Of a stretch of DNA of 64,000 bases, positions 12,454 to 24,689 are shown piece after piece. Below the pieces are notes generated by a model, which saw only the letters and a program-made list of their open reading frames with translations, ran no database searches and was not told the origin of the DNA. The stretch covers positions 19,795,538 through 19,859,537 of the forward strand of contig OX467091.1 of the NCBI GenBank assembly GCA_950106755.1. Direction: 5' to 3'. The DNA is from Climacium dendroides (lineage: Eukaryota; Streptophyta; Bryopsida; Hypnales; Climaciaceae). The position numbers and the translations under genes were made by a program. Each line of letters opens with the position of its first letter. Positions within the stretch are counted from its first letter, which is position 1.

Positions 12454-13090
12454 CCCCTAAATGCCCGAGGCACCAAAATATGGTGTTTGCAAAATTTTGA
12501 AGTTAAATAAAATCTAACCAATTTTTTATTTTTAGTAATTTATATTTTTAGAAAGTTTTTTACTAAGTCTAGTTTTAGCACCAAAAGTCTGATCTTGAAA
12601 ATAAATGACAGTGATTTTTCTATAAGAGATCTTGTGCAAGGGTACCCTATGCAATCTTGACTCTCCATAGTGTTAAAAGCTCTTGGAAATGAGCCTCAAA
12701 TACACTAGATCTTGGAGAAAAAATCACATTCTAAATTCATTTAAAAAAGTTGTAAAGTGAATTTTGAGAAGTTGTAAATTGATTGGGGTTATACAAGTTA
12801 GGCTTCTTAACCTCATATTTTTTTGGTCACCATAGTTTTAAATTTGATTTGCGAAAAAGACTTCAATTCTTTTTTGCAATTTTAACACCCTCATAGTCAA
12901 ACATTATAATCTTTCACTCCATAAGTGATATTGTTGTGCTTTCTTTTCCTATGCAATCTCTAGCATGTCTAGTTTGAATTTGTACGGTTACAATTTAAAA
13001 AAATTTGATACATCTTATTAAATTGTTGGCATTTTGTTCAATTTGGAGCAAATTTCAGGAAGCTGGAAACAGGCCTTGGGCATTTAGGGG
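12454..13090. mobile_element. TTAA-targeting element, type A, copy 1 (637 bases)
   Basis: It begins CCCCTAAATGCCCGAGGC and ends GCCTTGGGCATTTAGGGG, a near-perfect 18-base terminal inverted repeat. TTAA flanks both sides (12450-12453 and 13091-13094). The interior is AT-rich with no ORF. The interior matches, in reverse orientation, the two halves of the interrupted copy at 18098-19633, for example CATAGGAAAAGAAA and TTATAATGTTTGA on the opposite strand. Confidence 0.85.
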
Positions 13091-13560
13091 TTAAGGTAGT
13101 CTACAGACTCTTTTAGGTTCAATGCTTCAAAAATTCCTAGCGAATTCATACTTTGTCAAAAAAAAAATTAATTTCAATTGCACTTGCTGTTTCTCACACT
13201 TGTACTAATGTGGGAAAAAAATTTAAAAAATTTCAGCAACAAGATGATGCCAAACTCCTCATTCTGACCACAATGGGCTGGTTTACCTTGCCTTACAAGT
13301 ACTTGCAATTAGCTTGAAGGAGAGACCTGTCTTTTTTCTTTTTTTTTCTTATCTAACTTTACCCCTGAACCTCCATATTTTGAAATTCACATGAGGCACA
13401 GCTGTATTGTTTTATTTATAAAAAAAAATTCCATTGGACAAAATATATCCATTTATTTATTCAATGTAGTAAAAAGACAAAATCAATCAATCCCATTACA
13501 CTTCAATTGGTTTGGTGCACCCATGAGTGCACTCATAAGCCAGACATGAAAAAAGAACTA

Positions 13561-13900
13561 CACTAATGATGATAAATAGTGTTATGTTGTGATTAGTGTT
13601 ACCTGGACTTTTACCCCGGTCACTCTAAACTTCAATTAGTTGGCATTTAGTGTTGTATTCACATTTTTGAGCAGTAACTTTTTTGAGCATGTAATAGATT
13701 TCTTGGGTTCATACGTTTTTCTTTGCATTTTGATGAAATAGTTAGGTAACACTAAATGTAAACTTGTAAAAAATTTATACCCAATAATTGACAAATAGTG
13801 TCTATGTTGACATTTTCTGTTGGTAACATTAACCGGATTGTTGACAATTAGTGTTATGCTTCATGATTAGTGTTGCCAACACTATTTATCATCATTAGTG
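13561..13900. mobile_element. MITE with CACTAATGATGATAAATAGT termini, copy 1 (340 bases)
   Basis: The left end starts CACTAATGATGATAAATAGT and the right end is ACTATTTATCATCATTAGTG. The element is flanked by TA on both sides. The interior carries several copies of an ATTAGTGTT-like motif in subterminal positions, as expected of transposase-binding repeats. No ORF. A second, very similar copy lies at 51496-51827. The terminal CACTA recalls CACTA/EnSpm elements. The flanking TA, seen at both copies, fits mariner-like insertion better. Confidence 0.85.
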
Positions 13901-14043
13901 TACTTTAGTTAATGTATTGTCAAGCAAGCCATCCCATCAAAATTCAACTTAACTGAAGCTCCTCAAATTGGTCTAAATAACAAACTGCTGCATTAACCCT
14001 TCACACTCATGATTTGCCACAACCTATCGTTTTCAAAAAAAAA

Positions 14044-14164
14044 TTGAAACAAATGAAATCATTTTCAATTTTTTTTAGAAACGAATGAAATTGTTTTCAA
14101 TTTTTTTTTGGAAACAAATGGAATCATTTTCAATTTTTTAGGAAACAAATGAAATCATTTTCAA
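14044..14164 (+). repeat. Minisatellite, about 32 bases x 4
   Basis: Units starting GAAACAAATGAAATCATTTT repeat at 14046, 14078, 14111 and 14142, separated by T-rich linkers. The second unit has GAAACGAATG. Non-coding. Confidence 0.85.
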
Positions 14165-15830
14165 AATTTGAATTGGCTGACCCAACCTTACAAATGGGCC
14201 AGCACCACTACAGTGGTACTAACAGTACAAGGCTCAGTAAGTTACTAGCTCTAGCTGGAACTATGGGAGATGTGCTCATATTATTCCTGGTGAAAGGCAG
14301 TGTTTTTTTTTAAAATTTTTGTAGAACTTGTGTTCCTGGCAGCATGCCATTGCATTATATTTGGAGGGACAAAAGGGTATTTGTTTCTTTATGTCAGAAT
14401 TGGCAATATATTGCCTAAAAAAAACCCGCTGGTGAAAGGCGAATATCAAGATGACAACCTATTTCCAACCCCTAAACGTCTGGACTCTTCTCCAGAATTG
14501 GCGATTTGGGGAAAATCATTATAAAGCACTATTTGGAAGAATATTTCACAAGTGATATACAAAGGAAAGTTGTAGATTTTGAATTTTAGATTCCGTCAGT
14601 ATGGTTAGATTCACCAATGCTATCACCAATATTTTTCTACAAATTTGGCAAGGGAAATTTCAAAATTCCTTCTAAATTTGATTACAAGCAAAATAGTATC
14701 ATTTTTTGAGCACAACTTATAGGAATGGATTCAAAATGAGGTTCTTTTGACATGGTGATTTTTTTGAAATTTTTGTGTTCTTTACATCTATGACCTCATT
14801 TTTGCAAACCTAGTTTTGAACTAGAGTCAATGCAATCTGACTACTTGACACACTTCTGCATTTGTAATTTTAGAAAAATTTGTATTCTAGAAACACCGAA
14901 TCCAACCATTGGATAAGACAAGAACTTGATAAAGTATCACCAAAAATTAGGATGACTTTCATCCAAGCAGGAACGAGACAGAAACAAGAACTTCAATTTG
15001 TTCATTGTCCAAAAAATGGACGTTGGAGCGCTCCAAGGTTAAGCAATTCAGCCTATTTGTGGTATGGGGAAGGTTGAAGGGAAAAAATTCCCATATAAGG
15101 TAGTTCCAACGAACTTAAGCAATTATGCACATTTGGAGCACAGTTTTTTTGAGCGTGAGTTTGGAAATAGAGTTTGGAAGGACTAGAAAAATTCTAGAAA
15201 AATATTTTTTCTAGAATTTTATTGTATAAAATATAATTATTAAGAATATTTTAGTGAAAGATTCTCTTTGACATGTAATGGTAATATAGACCTTTCTATT
15301 TCTCACTACAAGTTGATTGCAAAATCACCAAGGGGTGGTTGCAATATTGACAAACTTACAGTCAATCATAATGTGCCACAATTGCTCCTCAAACTACACC
15401 CACAACTTCACAGAAAGAATGCACAACTTCATGGAAAGAAACCAACTTGGCTATAGATTGGAAATGGGTCAACTACTATAGAGGAATAGATTTAAGAAGG
15501 ATTCATATTTTTTGGACATTTTTTCTCTCGAAAACAAAATTAGTATGAAGTTTATTTGTGAAGATTGTGTTTGTTCCATTCTCAATTTGTAGGCAAACCA
15601 ATTTCCAACCATAGGATGCTTACAAAACTGATGTAGGTGATTGTTGTGACTTTCAATGTATATGTATCAGGTGATCATTTTATGCTTTCAATGTACACCT
15701 CTTGGACATATCTCCTACTCCTGTTGGCCATGCTGTAAGTGAGATAGCACTTGCAATAGAGCTGATAAAAAATAGAGGAGTCTAAGCTGTGAAAATGGTT
15801 TGACGGTAATAAATGGATCAACTCCTTTAT
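14165..15830. other. AT-rich spacer, no gene seen
   Basis: Open frames of 60-75 codons occur (14300-14524, 14880-15077, 15268-15456) but show no domain, splice pattern or composition shift. Short self-complementary runs such as CTAGAAAAAT occur near 15185-15225. Confidence 0.5.
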
Positions 15831-15831
15831 C

Positions 15832-16128
15832 GTAACTACACCTAAAATTGCACAAATAAGAAATCCAACATGATTCCCATCATCATATTGAAAAACTTTA
15901 GGGGGGGGGATGACTTGTTGGTAGTCAAAAAGAAAATTTAGATTTTCTCAAAATTGATTCATTTTTTGGACATTGAATGAATAAACTATAAATATTGAAT
16001 GTGCTAAAAGTAGGATTTAGGATAACCAACCGTAGACTCTTATAAATAGAGGAAGTACATTTCAGGTAAGAATCTAAACTATGTGGTTTCAAAAAGCGGT
16101 TGAAATTAGATCCAAGGTGTAGTTACCT
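15832..16128. mobile_element. Small MITE with GTAACTACACCT termini
   Basis: The left end GTAACTACACCT (15833) and right end AGGTGTAGTTAC (to about 16126) form a perfect 12-base inverted repeat around some 270 bases of AT-rich non-coding DNA. A solitary copy of the right terminus (AGGTGTAGTTACCTTAG) appears at about 22771, suggesting a dispersed family. No target duplication is certain. Confidence 0.55.
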
Positions 16129-16144
16129 TATATATGGTCTAGTA

Positions 16145-16714
16145 AGGTGGGTATACCCCAAATCACACCCTATTGCTACTAAAAACTACCATCACCACTT
16201 CGTATACATATCCAAAGTCAATATGTTTGTATGCGGAAGAAACGGGCTTTACAAACATCTACCTAAACAACACTTTGACCCTTCCTAACTTTTACATACG
16301 GTACACAAATGTCGTGTTCTTCATTACATTGGAACCTCCTTTCACTTGCCAACAAGAAAAATGCTCCCCTCTATTCCTGAAGAAAAAAAGATCCATGTTT
16401 CCTTTAAAAAAAACACATTCAAAGGAAACAATGATCTTTTTCAATAAACCCACAAAGGAAACACCGATCTTTTTCAATAAACCTACAAAGGAAACACCAA
16501 TCTTTTTCAATAAACCCACAAAGGAAACACCGATCTTTTTCAATAAACCCACAAAGGAAATATCGATCTTTTTTAATAAACCCACAAAGGAAACACTGAT
16601 CTTTTTCAAAAAACCCAAGGGATTATGAAAACCCAACCAATCTAATACTTATTAGTAAAGAGGGATAGGAGCAAATGAAAAGGGGCAGTTTGGGGGGGGG
16701 GGGTGCCCACCTTA
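16145..16714. mobile_element. AAGGTGGGTA-type MITE carrying an internal minisatellite
   Basis: The left end TAAGGTGGGTATACCCCA matches the reverse complement of the right end (GGGTGCCCACCTTA). The first 200 bases match the MITE at 27142-27416, sharing GGAACCTCCTTTCACTTGCC and AACTTTTRCRTACRGTA. The copy is about twice the length of its relative because the 33-base array at 16420-16618 lies inside it. A run of a dozen or more G lies next to the right terminus. Confidence 0.65.
16420..16618 (+). repeat. 33-base minisatellite x 6, open in frame on both strands
   Basis: The unit AAAGGAAACACCGATCTTTT... repeats at 16421, 16454, 16487, 16520, 16553 and 16586. Because 33 is a multiple of three, the array reads as an 11-residue repeat (KPTKETPIFFN) on the plus strand and as an equally open frame on the minus strand. 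I take this as a by-product of unit length rather than a protein. Confidence 0.9.
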
Positions 16715-16715
16715 T

Positions 16716-18093
16716 GTTTTGTTTTTCCTTGTGTAAATTCCATTTTGAAATTCCATGAGCTTAAACAAAGAGAGCTTATTATTTAGCTTTGTACTGAACT
16801 AATGGAGTGACGTTGAAAGTAACATGTGTGAGTCAGGGCTACCATATACGGAACTTATACTTCCCTCACTGAAGGCCTGCTGTAAGGACTGTGAACTCTC
16901 TCTCTTCTCATGAGAGCTGGGAATAAATTGGTACCTGTAACTTATGCCAAGCCAACAGTACCAAACTAACTTGTGCCATGGTTTTAGTGTTCATATTTTA
17001 GCGGTGTTTATAATCATTGCATTAGGAAAAAAAATGAGTCTTCAAAGGGGCTGCTTCACAGTGAAAGTTCTCTTCAATGAAACTCACAGCTCTTTTGAGG
17101 GACAATGATCACTATTCATCATGAATAGTGATCATATAAATTTTTTTTTTTAAATAATAATAATAATAATCAATTGATTAATAATTAATTATATGTTTAA
17201 GAATAGCAATTTAACTTGGTTGTACTTGAGTCACATGAGATTCAAAAGACTTATAATTTTATATTTTTTAATATTAAAATTTTAATATTTAAAAAATTAT
17301 TTAAGTGAAATGTCCCATGCTAATCAGGCCCTCTTGTTCACTAGTAAAAAGAATTGAATTTAAAAAAAGTATTGGCATGTTGTTTCTTGTTGTTCCCGTT
17401 GTCTACCAATTCATGGCTTCTTTGAGGGTTCATTTTTTTCCTAATGATAATAGGTAGTGAACTTGTGAAGTGACCAACCTATTAAAAGTTGATTGCGTTT
17501 TGAGGGAAGATAAATTCCTTCAAAAAAATTCAATAGATTTTGGTATGGAAAAAAAATAGAACTGGCAGCTAATCCAAGTTGTTTCATATTTTTTGGACCT
17601 TCATAGAATTAGTTATGAATTTTTGAATTTGAAATACAATGGTCACTAGATGTAGCCACTTCCTAAAACCTAGAATTTTAGGGTCTTCTTCTCTTCATTC
17701 TCAATCTTCAAAAAATGAGAATGTGGCACTATATCTTTGAATTGTGTAGGGTCTATTCTTTAAAGATTGGGAAGTTTTATTAATTTATTTTTCCTCTGGA
17801 GATGTAGAATGGATATAAAGAAGTTTTCATGCTCAAAAGTTTTCAACACTTTGCTTCTCATACTTCTGTTGATTTCACCCTAGTTGTCATCCATTTTCCA
17901 TTTTCATTCTCCACATAACATAAATGGGAGGTCACACCTTCATGGAGAAGGGTTCCTATTGGCTCTTCTTTTTGCTCACCACACTTTTTTCATTCCTCAT
18001 AGAAGTTTCATTCTTAGAAAAGGTGTGACTACCCCTGATGATTGCTAAGACCTTATTGCATTAATTTCAATAAGTTGATTATAAAATATGGTT
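16716..18093. other. Spacer with a partial AAGGTAGG-family MITE fragment
   Basis: Bases about 17540-17640 match the core of the MITE at 24690 (AATCCAAGTTGTTTCATATT, TTTTTGGA, ATTAGTTATGAA) without clear termini. A short TAA/ATA-rich tract lies at 17150-17170. No gene is visible. Confidence 0.5.
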
Positions 18094-18097
18094 TTGA

Positions 18098-19633
18098 CCC
18101 CTAAATGCCCAAACCCTTTATTGAGATTCTTGGAATTTGTTTAGAACTAAATAAAAAAAATCCAAGTTTTGATAAGTTTTATCAATTTACAAAAAGGCGT
18201 AACCATAAGATTTAAATAGTACGTGTAATGAATCTCATAGGAAAAGAAATACAACAATATCATTTACGAATTGAAAGGTTATAATGTTTGATCAAGATAT
18301 GTTAAAAAGTTCTTCCAAACGCAATTTGAAGTCATGAAAAAAATATGAGATTGAAGTACATTACATGTACAACTATAATTTCATTTATAGCTTCTCAAAA
18401 TCTATTTTATAATTTTTTTAAATGAGTTTTCAATGTGATTTCTTTTTTAAGATTCAATGTATTTGAAGGTGAACTCCACGAGCTTCTAACACTAAAAAAT
18501 CAAGATTTGCTATAAATACCTTTGCACAAAATATTCAATAGAAAAATTACAAACAATTTTCTTCAAAATCAAATTTCTGATGCTTAATCCCTAAAGGTTT
18601 TTGACTATGTTTTCACCCAAAATGCTTGAAAACTGCCATTTCTAATATAGATACAAAATTTTAGAAAAAAAACATTTTTAGGCACATCAAACTATAGAAT
18701 TCTGTAGTATGCTGGTTTGAGAAGATGCATGATTTTTTTTTATTTCCACCATGTAGATTGCAAGATAATAGTGTTTGAAGTGACAAAAAAAAATTTTGCC
18801 CCTATAAAAAACCAAGCAGTTGCACTTCACAAGGTCAGATTATGATTTTAAAAAATGTCCAAAATGGTTGTAACTCTTTGAATTCATTCTTCAAGGAAAG
18901 TTGGTTACATGTTTGAAATTTTTTATATCATTTAGAATTGTACAACATATAGGAAAAAAAAGTACTAAGTAGAAAGAAATAGAGAATGATTCAAAATACT
19001 AAATTGTTAACCATTTGTTTATGGAATTGAAAAATGCCAATCCCAATGGTTGTAATGTTGTAATAAACAATGTACACCTAATGTTTTTATTCTCTTTCAA
19101 AAATATTGAAAACTGAGCTAAATAAAGGACTTCAAAGTTTATTTTAAAATAAAAAATTTATAACTACCTATAAACTACTCACAACTAAAACTCCTCATAA
19201 CTTTAATCTCTTTAATCAAAATGGAATGATTCAAATCTTCCCACTTATTTATGAATTTAAAGAACCAATTTCAATTTTTTTTAAAGTGATTTTTAAAGAA
19301 GTTTTTTTAGCTACCTAGGTTGCCCACTAAGCAATGAAAATTACATATCATACAATAACTTTTAAACCAAAGTTATGAAAATTGTTGGGCCTTAAAGTTG
19401 CTCCTCGGGAACATATTGTGTCAAAATTTTATAATAAAAACATAAAAATTCCAATCATGGCAAGTTGCCCAAAATCAGTATGTTGCCAACAAATGCAATT
19501 TAGGCCTTTGGGGTTTAAAATATCTAAATTTTAAAGAATATCCTTTCAATATCCCAAATAGTAAATTGAAAAGATTTTATTTTATTTCGAAGTTTAATCA
19601 ATTCTAAAGTATGGTGGCTAGGGCATTTAGGGG
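18098..19633. mobile_element. TTAA-targeting element, type A, copy 2, split by a nested type B element
   Basis: The outer ends are CCCCTAAATGCCC (preceded by TTGA) and GGGCATTTAGGGG (followed by TTAA at 19634-19637). Removing 18588-19513 leaves about 610 bases that align, in reverse orientation, to the 637-base copy at 12454. The break falls after TTCTGATGC, corresponding to CTTTTGGTGC in the uninterrupted copy. This shows the order of insertion: type A first, type B second. Confidence 0.8.
18588..19513. mobile_element. TTAA-targeting element, type B, copy 1 (926 bases), nested
   Basis: It begins TCCCTAAAGG after TTAA (18584-18587) and ends CCTTTGGGG followed by TTTAA. Its sequence matches, in reverse orientation, the interrupted copy at 43677-45666, and in the same orientation the fragment ending at 48424. 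Its left 250 bases resemble the right end of the type C elements, so B and C appear to share a terminal module. No ORF. Confidence 0.75.
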
Positions 19634-19746
19634 TTAATTACTATTTCAACTACTTTGGATGAATGAGAAGCTTTTAGGTAAAATATAACAAAAAGATGAA
19701 AAAAACACTTCACCATCATCTATACTATGGAAATTGTGGCATTTAA

Positions 19747-20701
19747 TCCCTAAAGGATCTTGAGGTAGTTTGAATTTCCAAATTTTTTTATGGTATAAAA
19801 TGCAATTTAGTAATGATTCTAGTTTAAAATCAAGGTACTAGCCTATAATTTATAATAAAATATAAAATCCTAATTTAACCCCTAAGTCCTTCATGGAACA
19901 ACCCTAAAACCTTCATTGGGCAATTTGAAGTTTCAAGATCCTTCATAGGACAACCTCGGTTTTATGGGGCAATTTAGAATTTCAAAATCATGGTATGTCT
20001 AAGCCCTTTGTCATAAAAGAAGGTGGATGAAGGAGGTCAAGCTCAATGTTCCCAATGGAGGTCTACAAGATGAGAACAGGTTGGAAACAAACCAAGAATA
20101 TACGAATCCATTTTCCAAAACTTGCCCAAAGCCTTGGCCTATATATTATTTACATAGTCCTTATAAATTCTACAAGAAGTAGAGGATTTATTTTTTCCAA
20201 TTTTTTGGTAAACTTGTAGAGCCTTATATTTTTCAATTCACTGTTTGGATTTCCAAGTTTCAAAAGTATGTGGTGGCAAATGTGCTAAAAAAATTATACT
20301 ATGCATTATGAACTTTTGGACATTGTTGTGTTGCAAAATGTTTTTAGATGTGCTCCAAGTCTTTTTTGGCTTTAAATTTTCTGGAGATATAAATAACATC
20401 ATGCTAAATATGCTAGTTTTTAAATTCAAAATCCTTAGTAAGAAAAAATTTGCCACAATCAATGGTCAAAGGCATTTGAAATTGTCAAACACAATGAAAA
20501 AAAAACTTTCCCTACAAACACTTATATCTTTCAATCCTTATGGTCAAATGTCACAAATTTTTTACCATGTCCTCTTCTACAAGTCTACTACAATGTCCTA
20601 TGGTTTGATTTTTTTTAATTTGCTGAAAAATTCAATGAACATAGTAGTAGGGGCATTTTTGAGTGTTTTTTTCAAAAAAAATGGCATTGGTCCTTTAGGG
20701 G
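19747..20701. mobile_element. TTAA-targeting element, type C, copy 2 (955 bases)
   Basis: The left end TCCCTAAAGGATC follows TTAA (19743-19746). The right end GGTCCTTTAGGGG precedes TTAA (20702-20705). The right portion matches the type C elements at 10270 and 25977. The 158-codon frame at 20245-20721 runs off the element and is low complexity, so I do not treat it as a gene. Confidence 0.75.
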
Positions 20702-20705
20702 TTAA

Positions 20706-21152
20706 ACTCTTTGAAAAATAGATTGTGAGTAGAATATCAATGATTTTAAACAATATTTTTCCCCCATGAGTTCTTAATGTATATTCTAATCATCACAACC
20801 TTTCAAAAATTTTGTTTTAGTTATTTATTGAGGTCATATTTGAAGGACCAATTTTCTATTAAGAAAACTATATTTTGAAATTGTATATACTTGCATTCTT
20901 TAAAATATTGAATATACAAAAATAATAGTTTTGAAAATCTAAACCACATTGATATTAGGAGATTAGCTGATACAAGAATCTTGGAAACATAGATAGATGA
21001 ATTTGCATATTATGGACATACACACTAGTCATTAAAAGGGTTTAAAAAAACAAATTGGATTAATCCATATGATATTTGGCAAATTATGTAGTTGTGATAG
21101 ATATAGCTTATTGATCTCTGTTTACTTAATCCTATTTGACTAAGCAATCTAA
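20706..21152. other. AT-rich spacer
   Basis: Nothing recognisable between two TTAA elements. Confidence 0.5.
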
Positions 21153-21156
21153 TTAA

Positions 21157-21387
21157 TCCCTGAGCGTCCAGCGCAAATTCCAAAAACAAACTACAAATTG
21201 CCATTCAAGTAGACCCCACCGATTAAAAAATAAGATCCAAGAGACATGACCGTTTAGATTGGAAGAGAGGTCGGGAGGGCATCTTTGGAGAAATTTGTGG
21301 AAGTTTTCACCATACAACCTAGGATATTATGATGGTCAAATGTCTTGTAGTAGGAGGCCACATTTGGGGCGCTGAGGCGCTCAGGGG
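21157..21387. mobile_element. Short TTAA-flanked MITE (231 bases)
   Basis: The left end TCCCTGAGCGTCCAGCGC is preceded by TTAA (21153-21156). The right end GCGCTGAGGCGCTCAGGGG is followed by TTAA (21388-21391). The ends are imperfect inverted repeats of about 18 bases and belong to the same CCC(C/T) terminal class as the larger elements, with GAGCG replacing AAAKG. Confidence 0.75.
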
Positions 21388-21391
21388 TTAA

Positions 21392-23305
21392 GGTTGTTTT
21401 GGTTCTTTCACACAACAATGTATCTACAAATAGGTCCAATTTTTTATTATTCTTGTATAAGTTTCCTAACATTTACATTATTAATATTTAAATTTTTTCT
21501 TTTTAGATGTTTTGAAATTTAAAGTGGGAAAGTGCATTTTGCCTCAAAGTTTCATTTTTCCAATGCACTAAATAGTCTTAAAAAATATCTTCATTATAAA
21601 TAATATATAAATCTTCAAAAGTCACCAAGTTAGAACTTGGTATTTTGAGCTCATAAAAAAAATTACTGTAAAAACTCTAGTATTCAATTTACAATCAAAT
21701 TTAGAATGTTTTTCAATTTTTTTAGTCTTCAAAATATGAATAAATATTTGTTAGAGCAATGGACAGAGTAAAGAAAATAGACATGATCTTTGGATCATAA
21801 TTTACAACTTCTTTTAGAAGTCATTTATTGAAGCATTCCTTTAATTTCTAAAATATTCTAGTTTTTTTAGGCCTAAAATTGCTTAAGAATATCCATACCC
21901 AATAGAAGGCTAAAATTTTCATTTGTATGTATTCTTTAGCAAATCCAACCATAGGATACTTTGGTTAACTTGTTCAAGTACATCCTCCTCAAATTTTAAA
22001 GTACCCACCACCACCAATTCCAAATTCAATGTGCCTAAATTTTCTAAAATAGATTAAGGATAAAGTTTATCTTTGAAAATATATTTATAAAAAAAATGTC
22101 CCATAACTTGTGTACTTCAATCAACACAATAAAAAAATGGGTTGAAAAATATAGATTAGGATTATTAACATTCATTTAATGCAAATGGAAATTTTTAATT
22201 ATGAAGTCTATTGAGGTTGATTGAGTTCTAAAAAAGACAAAGTAGACTCTTTAGTCATTCATGGATTAACCTTTTAAACCCCATGGTACTAAATAGTCCA
22301 CTTTGTATTTTTTGGAAATTTGAACAAGTTATATTGACTTCACATTTTGAAATTTTGGCACATTTAGGGGGGATAATTCCTAATTATCACTTTTGCATGT
22401 GATGCTTTGTTTCAAGTCATTCTAATGAGTATTGCAAAAATTGTGAGTTTTATTTCTTCTATATCAAAGCAAGCATCTAAAAATATAATTTGCAAATATA
22501 TTAATTATTTTTATTCTATTGGATAGATTGATACCTAATTAAAAATCATTGAATGATCCTATTTTGACAATTGAGATGAAAATTACGAAGGTTTTTATTT
22601 TGCGGGTGATGAAAGTAAACAAAGTATATAAAATCTTTTTTTGAATTCAATTTTTTCACTTTGCATCCAAAAATTATACGCAAAGAGAATCAAAATCTCC
22701 ATTGGACTCCCAAGAAGATTCAATAAAATTTACACTTTTTAATAAGCTGGAATGCTTATCCAAACCATTCTAGGTGTAGTTACCTTAGTTATAAAGTAGT
22801 CCGCTCTAAAAGCAATTGTGCTCCAAAAATAAACATAACAAAACCAAAGGTACATTTTGCTTTCTTCAATGTACCAACAATGCAAAATTTCAAGAGATAA
22901 TGACCAAGTGTTACATTTCAATTTCAAAAAATCATAACTAATTCCACGAAGGTTCAAAAAAGATGAAATGACTTGGGTTAGATGCCAATTCCATTTTTTT
23001 TTCTTATAAAAATTTACCGTATTTTTCCCAAGGAGTTTAGCTTCCTCCAAAAGCTAATCAGCTCTTAAATGGTCACTTTAATAGCAGACGAGGCTTCAGA
23101 TTTTGAGAGAGATGGCAGTTCGTTTCGTAGGTCCTGCTGGTCCCAAAGTCATTTCCCCATCAAAATCAGGCCTTCCTTTTTTTCAGTTAAAATGAATGGA
23201 TTTGCACAAGTTGATACTAACAATAATAGAGAATAAAAGTTTGTGATTCCTTCTTGACATCACAAAATTGTATGTTGAGTGTGAGAGTTCCTTGGAAGTG
23301 ATGTA
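21392..23305. other. AT-rich spacer with a degraded MITE
   Basis: Bases about 22910-23060 resemble, in reverse orientation, the AAGGTAGG MITE core (CATAACTAATTCCACGAAGG, ACTTGGGTTAGATGCCAATT). A 103-codon minus frame (22739-23050) overlaps this repeat and is not supported. The remainder is featureless. Confidence 0.45.
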
Positions 23306-23585
23306 TTAACCCTAAAACAATGGGCAAAGCTCCTCGGGCTTGGTTTTGAGAGAATGATTGACAAAAAGTGATTTTTGTACTCTTGGGGAATGTTTTGATC
23401 ACTTTAATAGTGAACATGGCTACCAAGCACCACATTTTGGCTGCAAAATCAAAGCACTATTTACTTTTGCATGCCATGGCAGTACAAACTTTGGGCAAAT
23501 ATCAAAACCCATATCTTGCTTCAATGAGATTTTGGATTCCTTTTTGGATTTTCCTCTAGGCAAATGAATGTCATTCAAGGGTTAA

Positions 23586-23820
23586 TGTAGGAGGTCCGTC
23601 AAATGATTGGACTCTGAAAGAATTCTTTAACATAAAGATACTTTGACTTCAAAATTCATAACTAATTCCATGAAGGTCCAAAAAATATTAACCACTTGGA
23701 TTACATTCTAATTCCATTATTCTTTCTATGAAAAATTATAAGAAACATTTCAAGGTGTTTAACTTCCTTGCGAATGCAACTAGCTCTTAAAAGGAACATT
23801 TTTTGGACATCTTACCTTAA
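23586..23820. mobile_element. AAGGTAGG-family MITE, diverged copy
   Basis: Left GTAGGAGGTCC and right GGACATCTTACC are imperfect inverted termini. The interior matches the MITEs at 24690 and 52292 in reverse orientation (CATAACTAATTCCATGAAGG). It abuts a GGGTTAA motif on the left. Non-coding. Confidence 0.5.
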
Positions 23821-24689
23821 CTCATAAATTGGATGGATCATCGTAGCTATAATGGCCATATAATAAGGTAAACCAACCTATAACAAAGAAAGCACTCATG
23901 ACTGATACTTGGAGAATGACCCATTACAATCTTGCATAAACCTATGATCGACATTTTTCAATAGATGAGATTTGGATTATATTAGGTTGAGTTTGTGGCA
24001 AAAATTAGTATCTTAGATGATAATGATGATGAAGTGATTTTGGTGACTACAATAGGAACTTTCACCTTTTGAGTATAAATCCATTATAAAAAGTGATTTT
24101 TTTAAGCCTTCATGTTGTGTCCATGTTAGAAAATATTTTTACCGCAATAGGTGAGTAAGACAATTGTTATGAATACACTTTTTTGTTGGTTTGGGGATAG
24201 TCTATAAACTCTTTTGGTCAATTAGGCAATACATGTCAAAAATTCACAACAAATTTATATTTCATCAAATTTTTAAAAAGTATTTTCCTTATTTCTCATA
24301 TTTCTCTCATACATGAATTTTTTTTCAAAAATGTCAACTTGGCAAATTCAGGCATTTTGTCCACTTTGCCTTCCTTACTATTTACCAAAGATTTTCACAA
24401 ATTTACAAAACCATCTTTCTCGATAGTCATTGATTAAAAAATTAACCATACTCCACACACCACAAGAAAATTACTTTACAAGTCATCAAGTCAACAATTC
24501 ATTCTACAAAGATTTTGTTTGTACTCATGGAACTATGGAACTATGGAACTATTGTTTGTACTCATGAGTCCCAATTACAACTATACCTAATTTAAAAGTA
24601 GTGCATTCTTATATATTGATAGTAAATATCTATATAGTATCAAATGTGAAAAATTTAGTGTGGAGCAATCTAATTTCACTAAGCTTATT
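23821..24689. other. AT-rich spacer
   Basis: No gene or clear element is visible apart from a tiny AACTATGG triplication near 24530-24555. Confidence 0.5.

Noticed and set aside
16173..16628. 151-codon protein with KPTKETPIFFN repeats
   Set aside because: It is created by a 33-base minisatellite inside a MITE. The opposite strand is equally open, and no start or splice support exists.
20245..20721. 158-codon open frame, possible transposase of the TTAA element
   Set aside because: It runs past the element's right end, is low complexity, is absent from sister copies, and shows no DDE-type motif.
23310..23581. Possible further TTAA element (TTAA+CCCTAAAACA ... CAAGGG+TTAA)
   Set aside because: TTAA flanks both sides, but the termini agree for only a few bases and no relative is present in the window, so it is not listed as an element.
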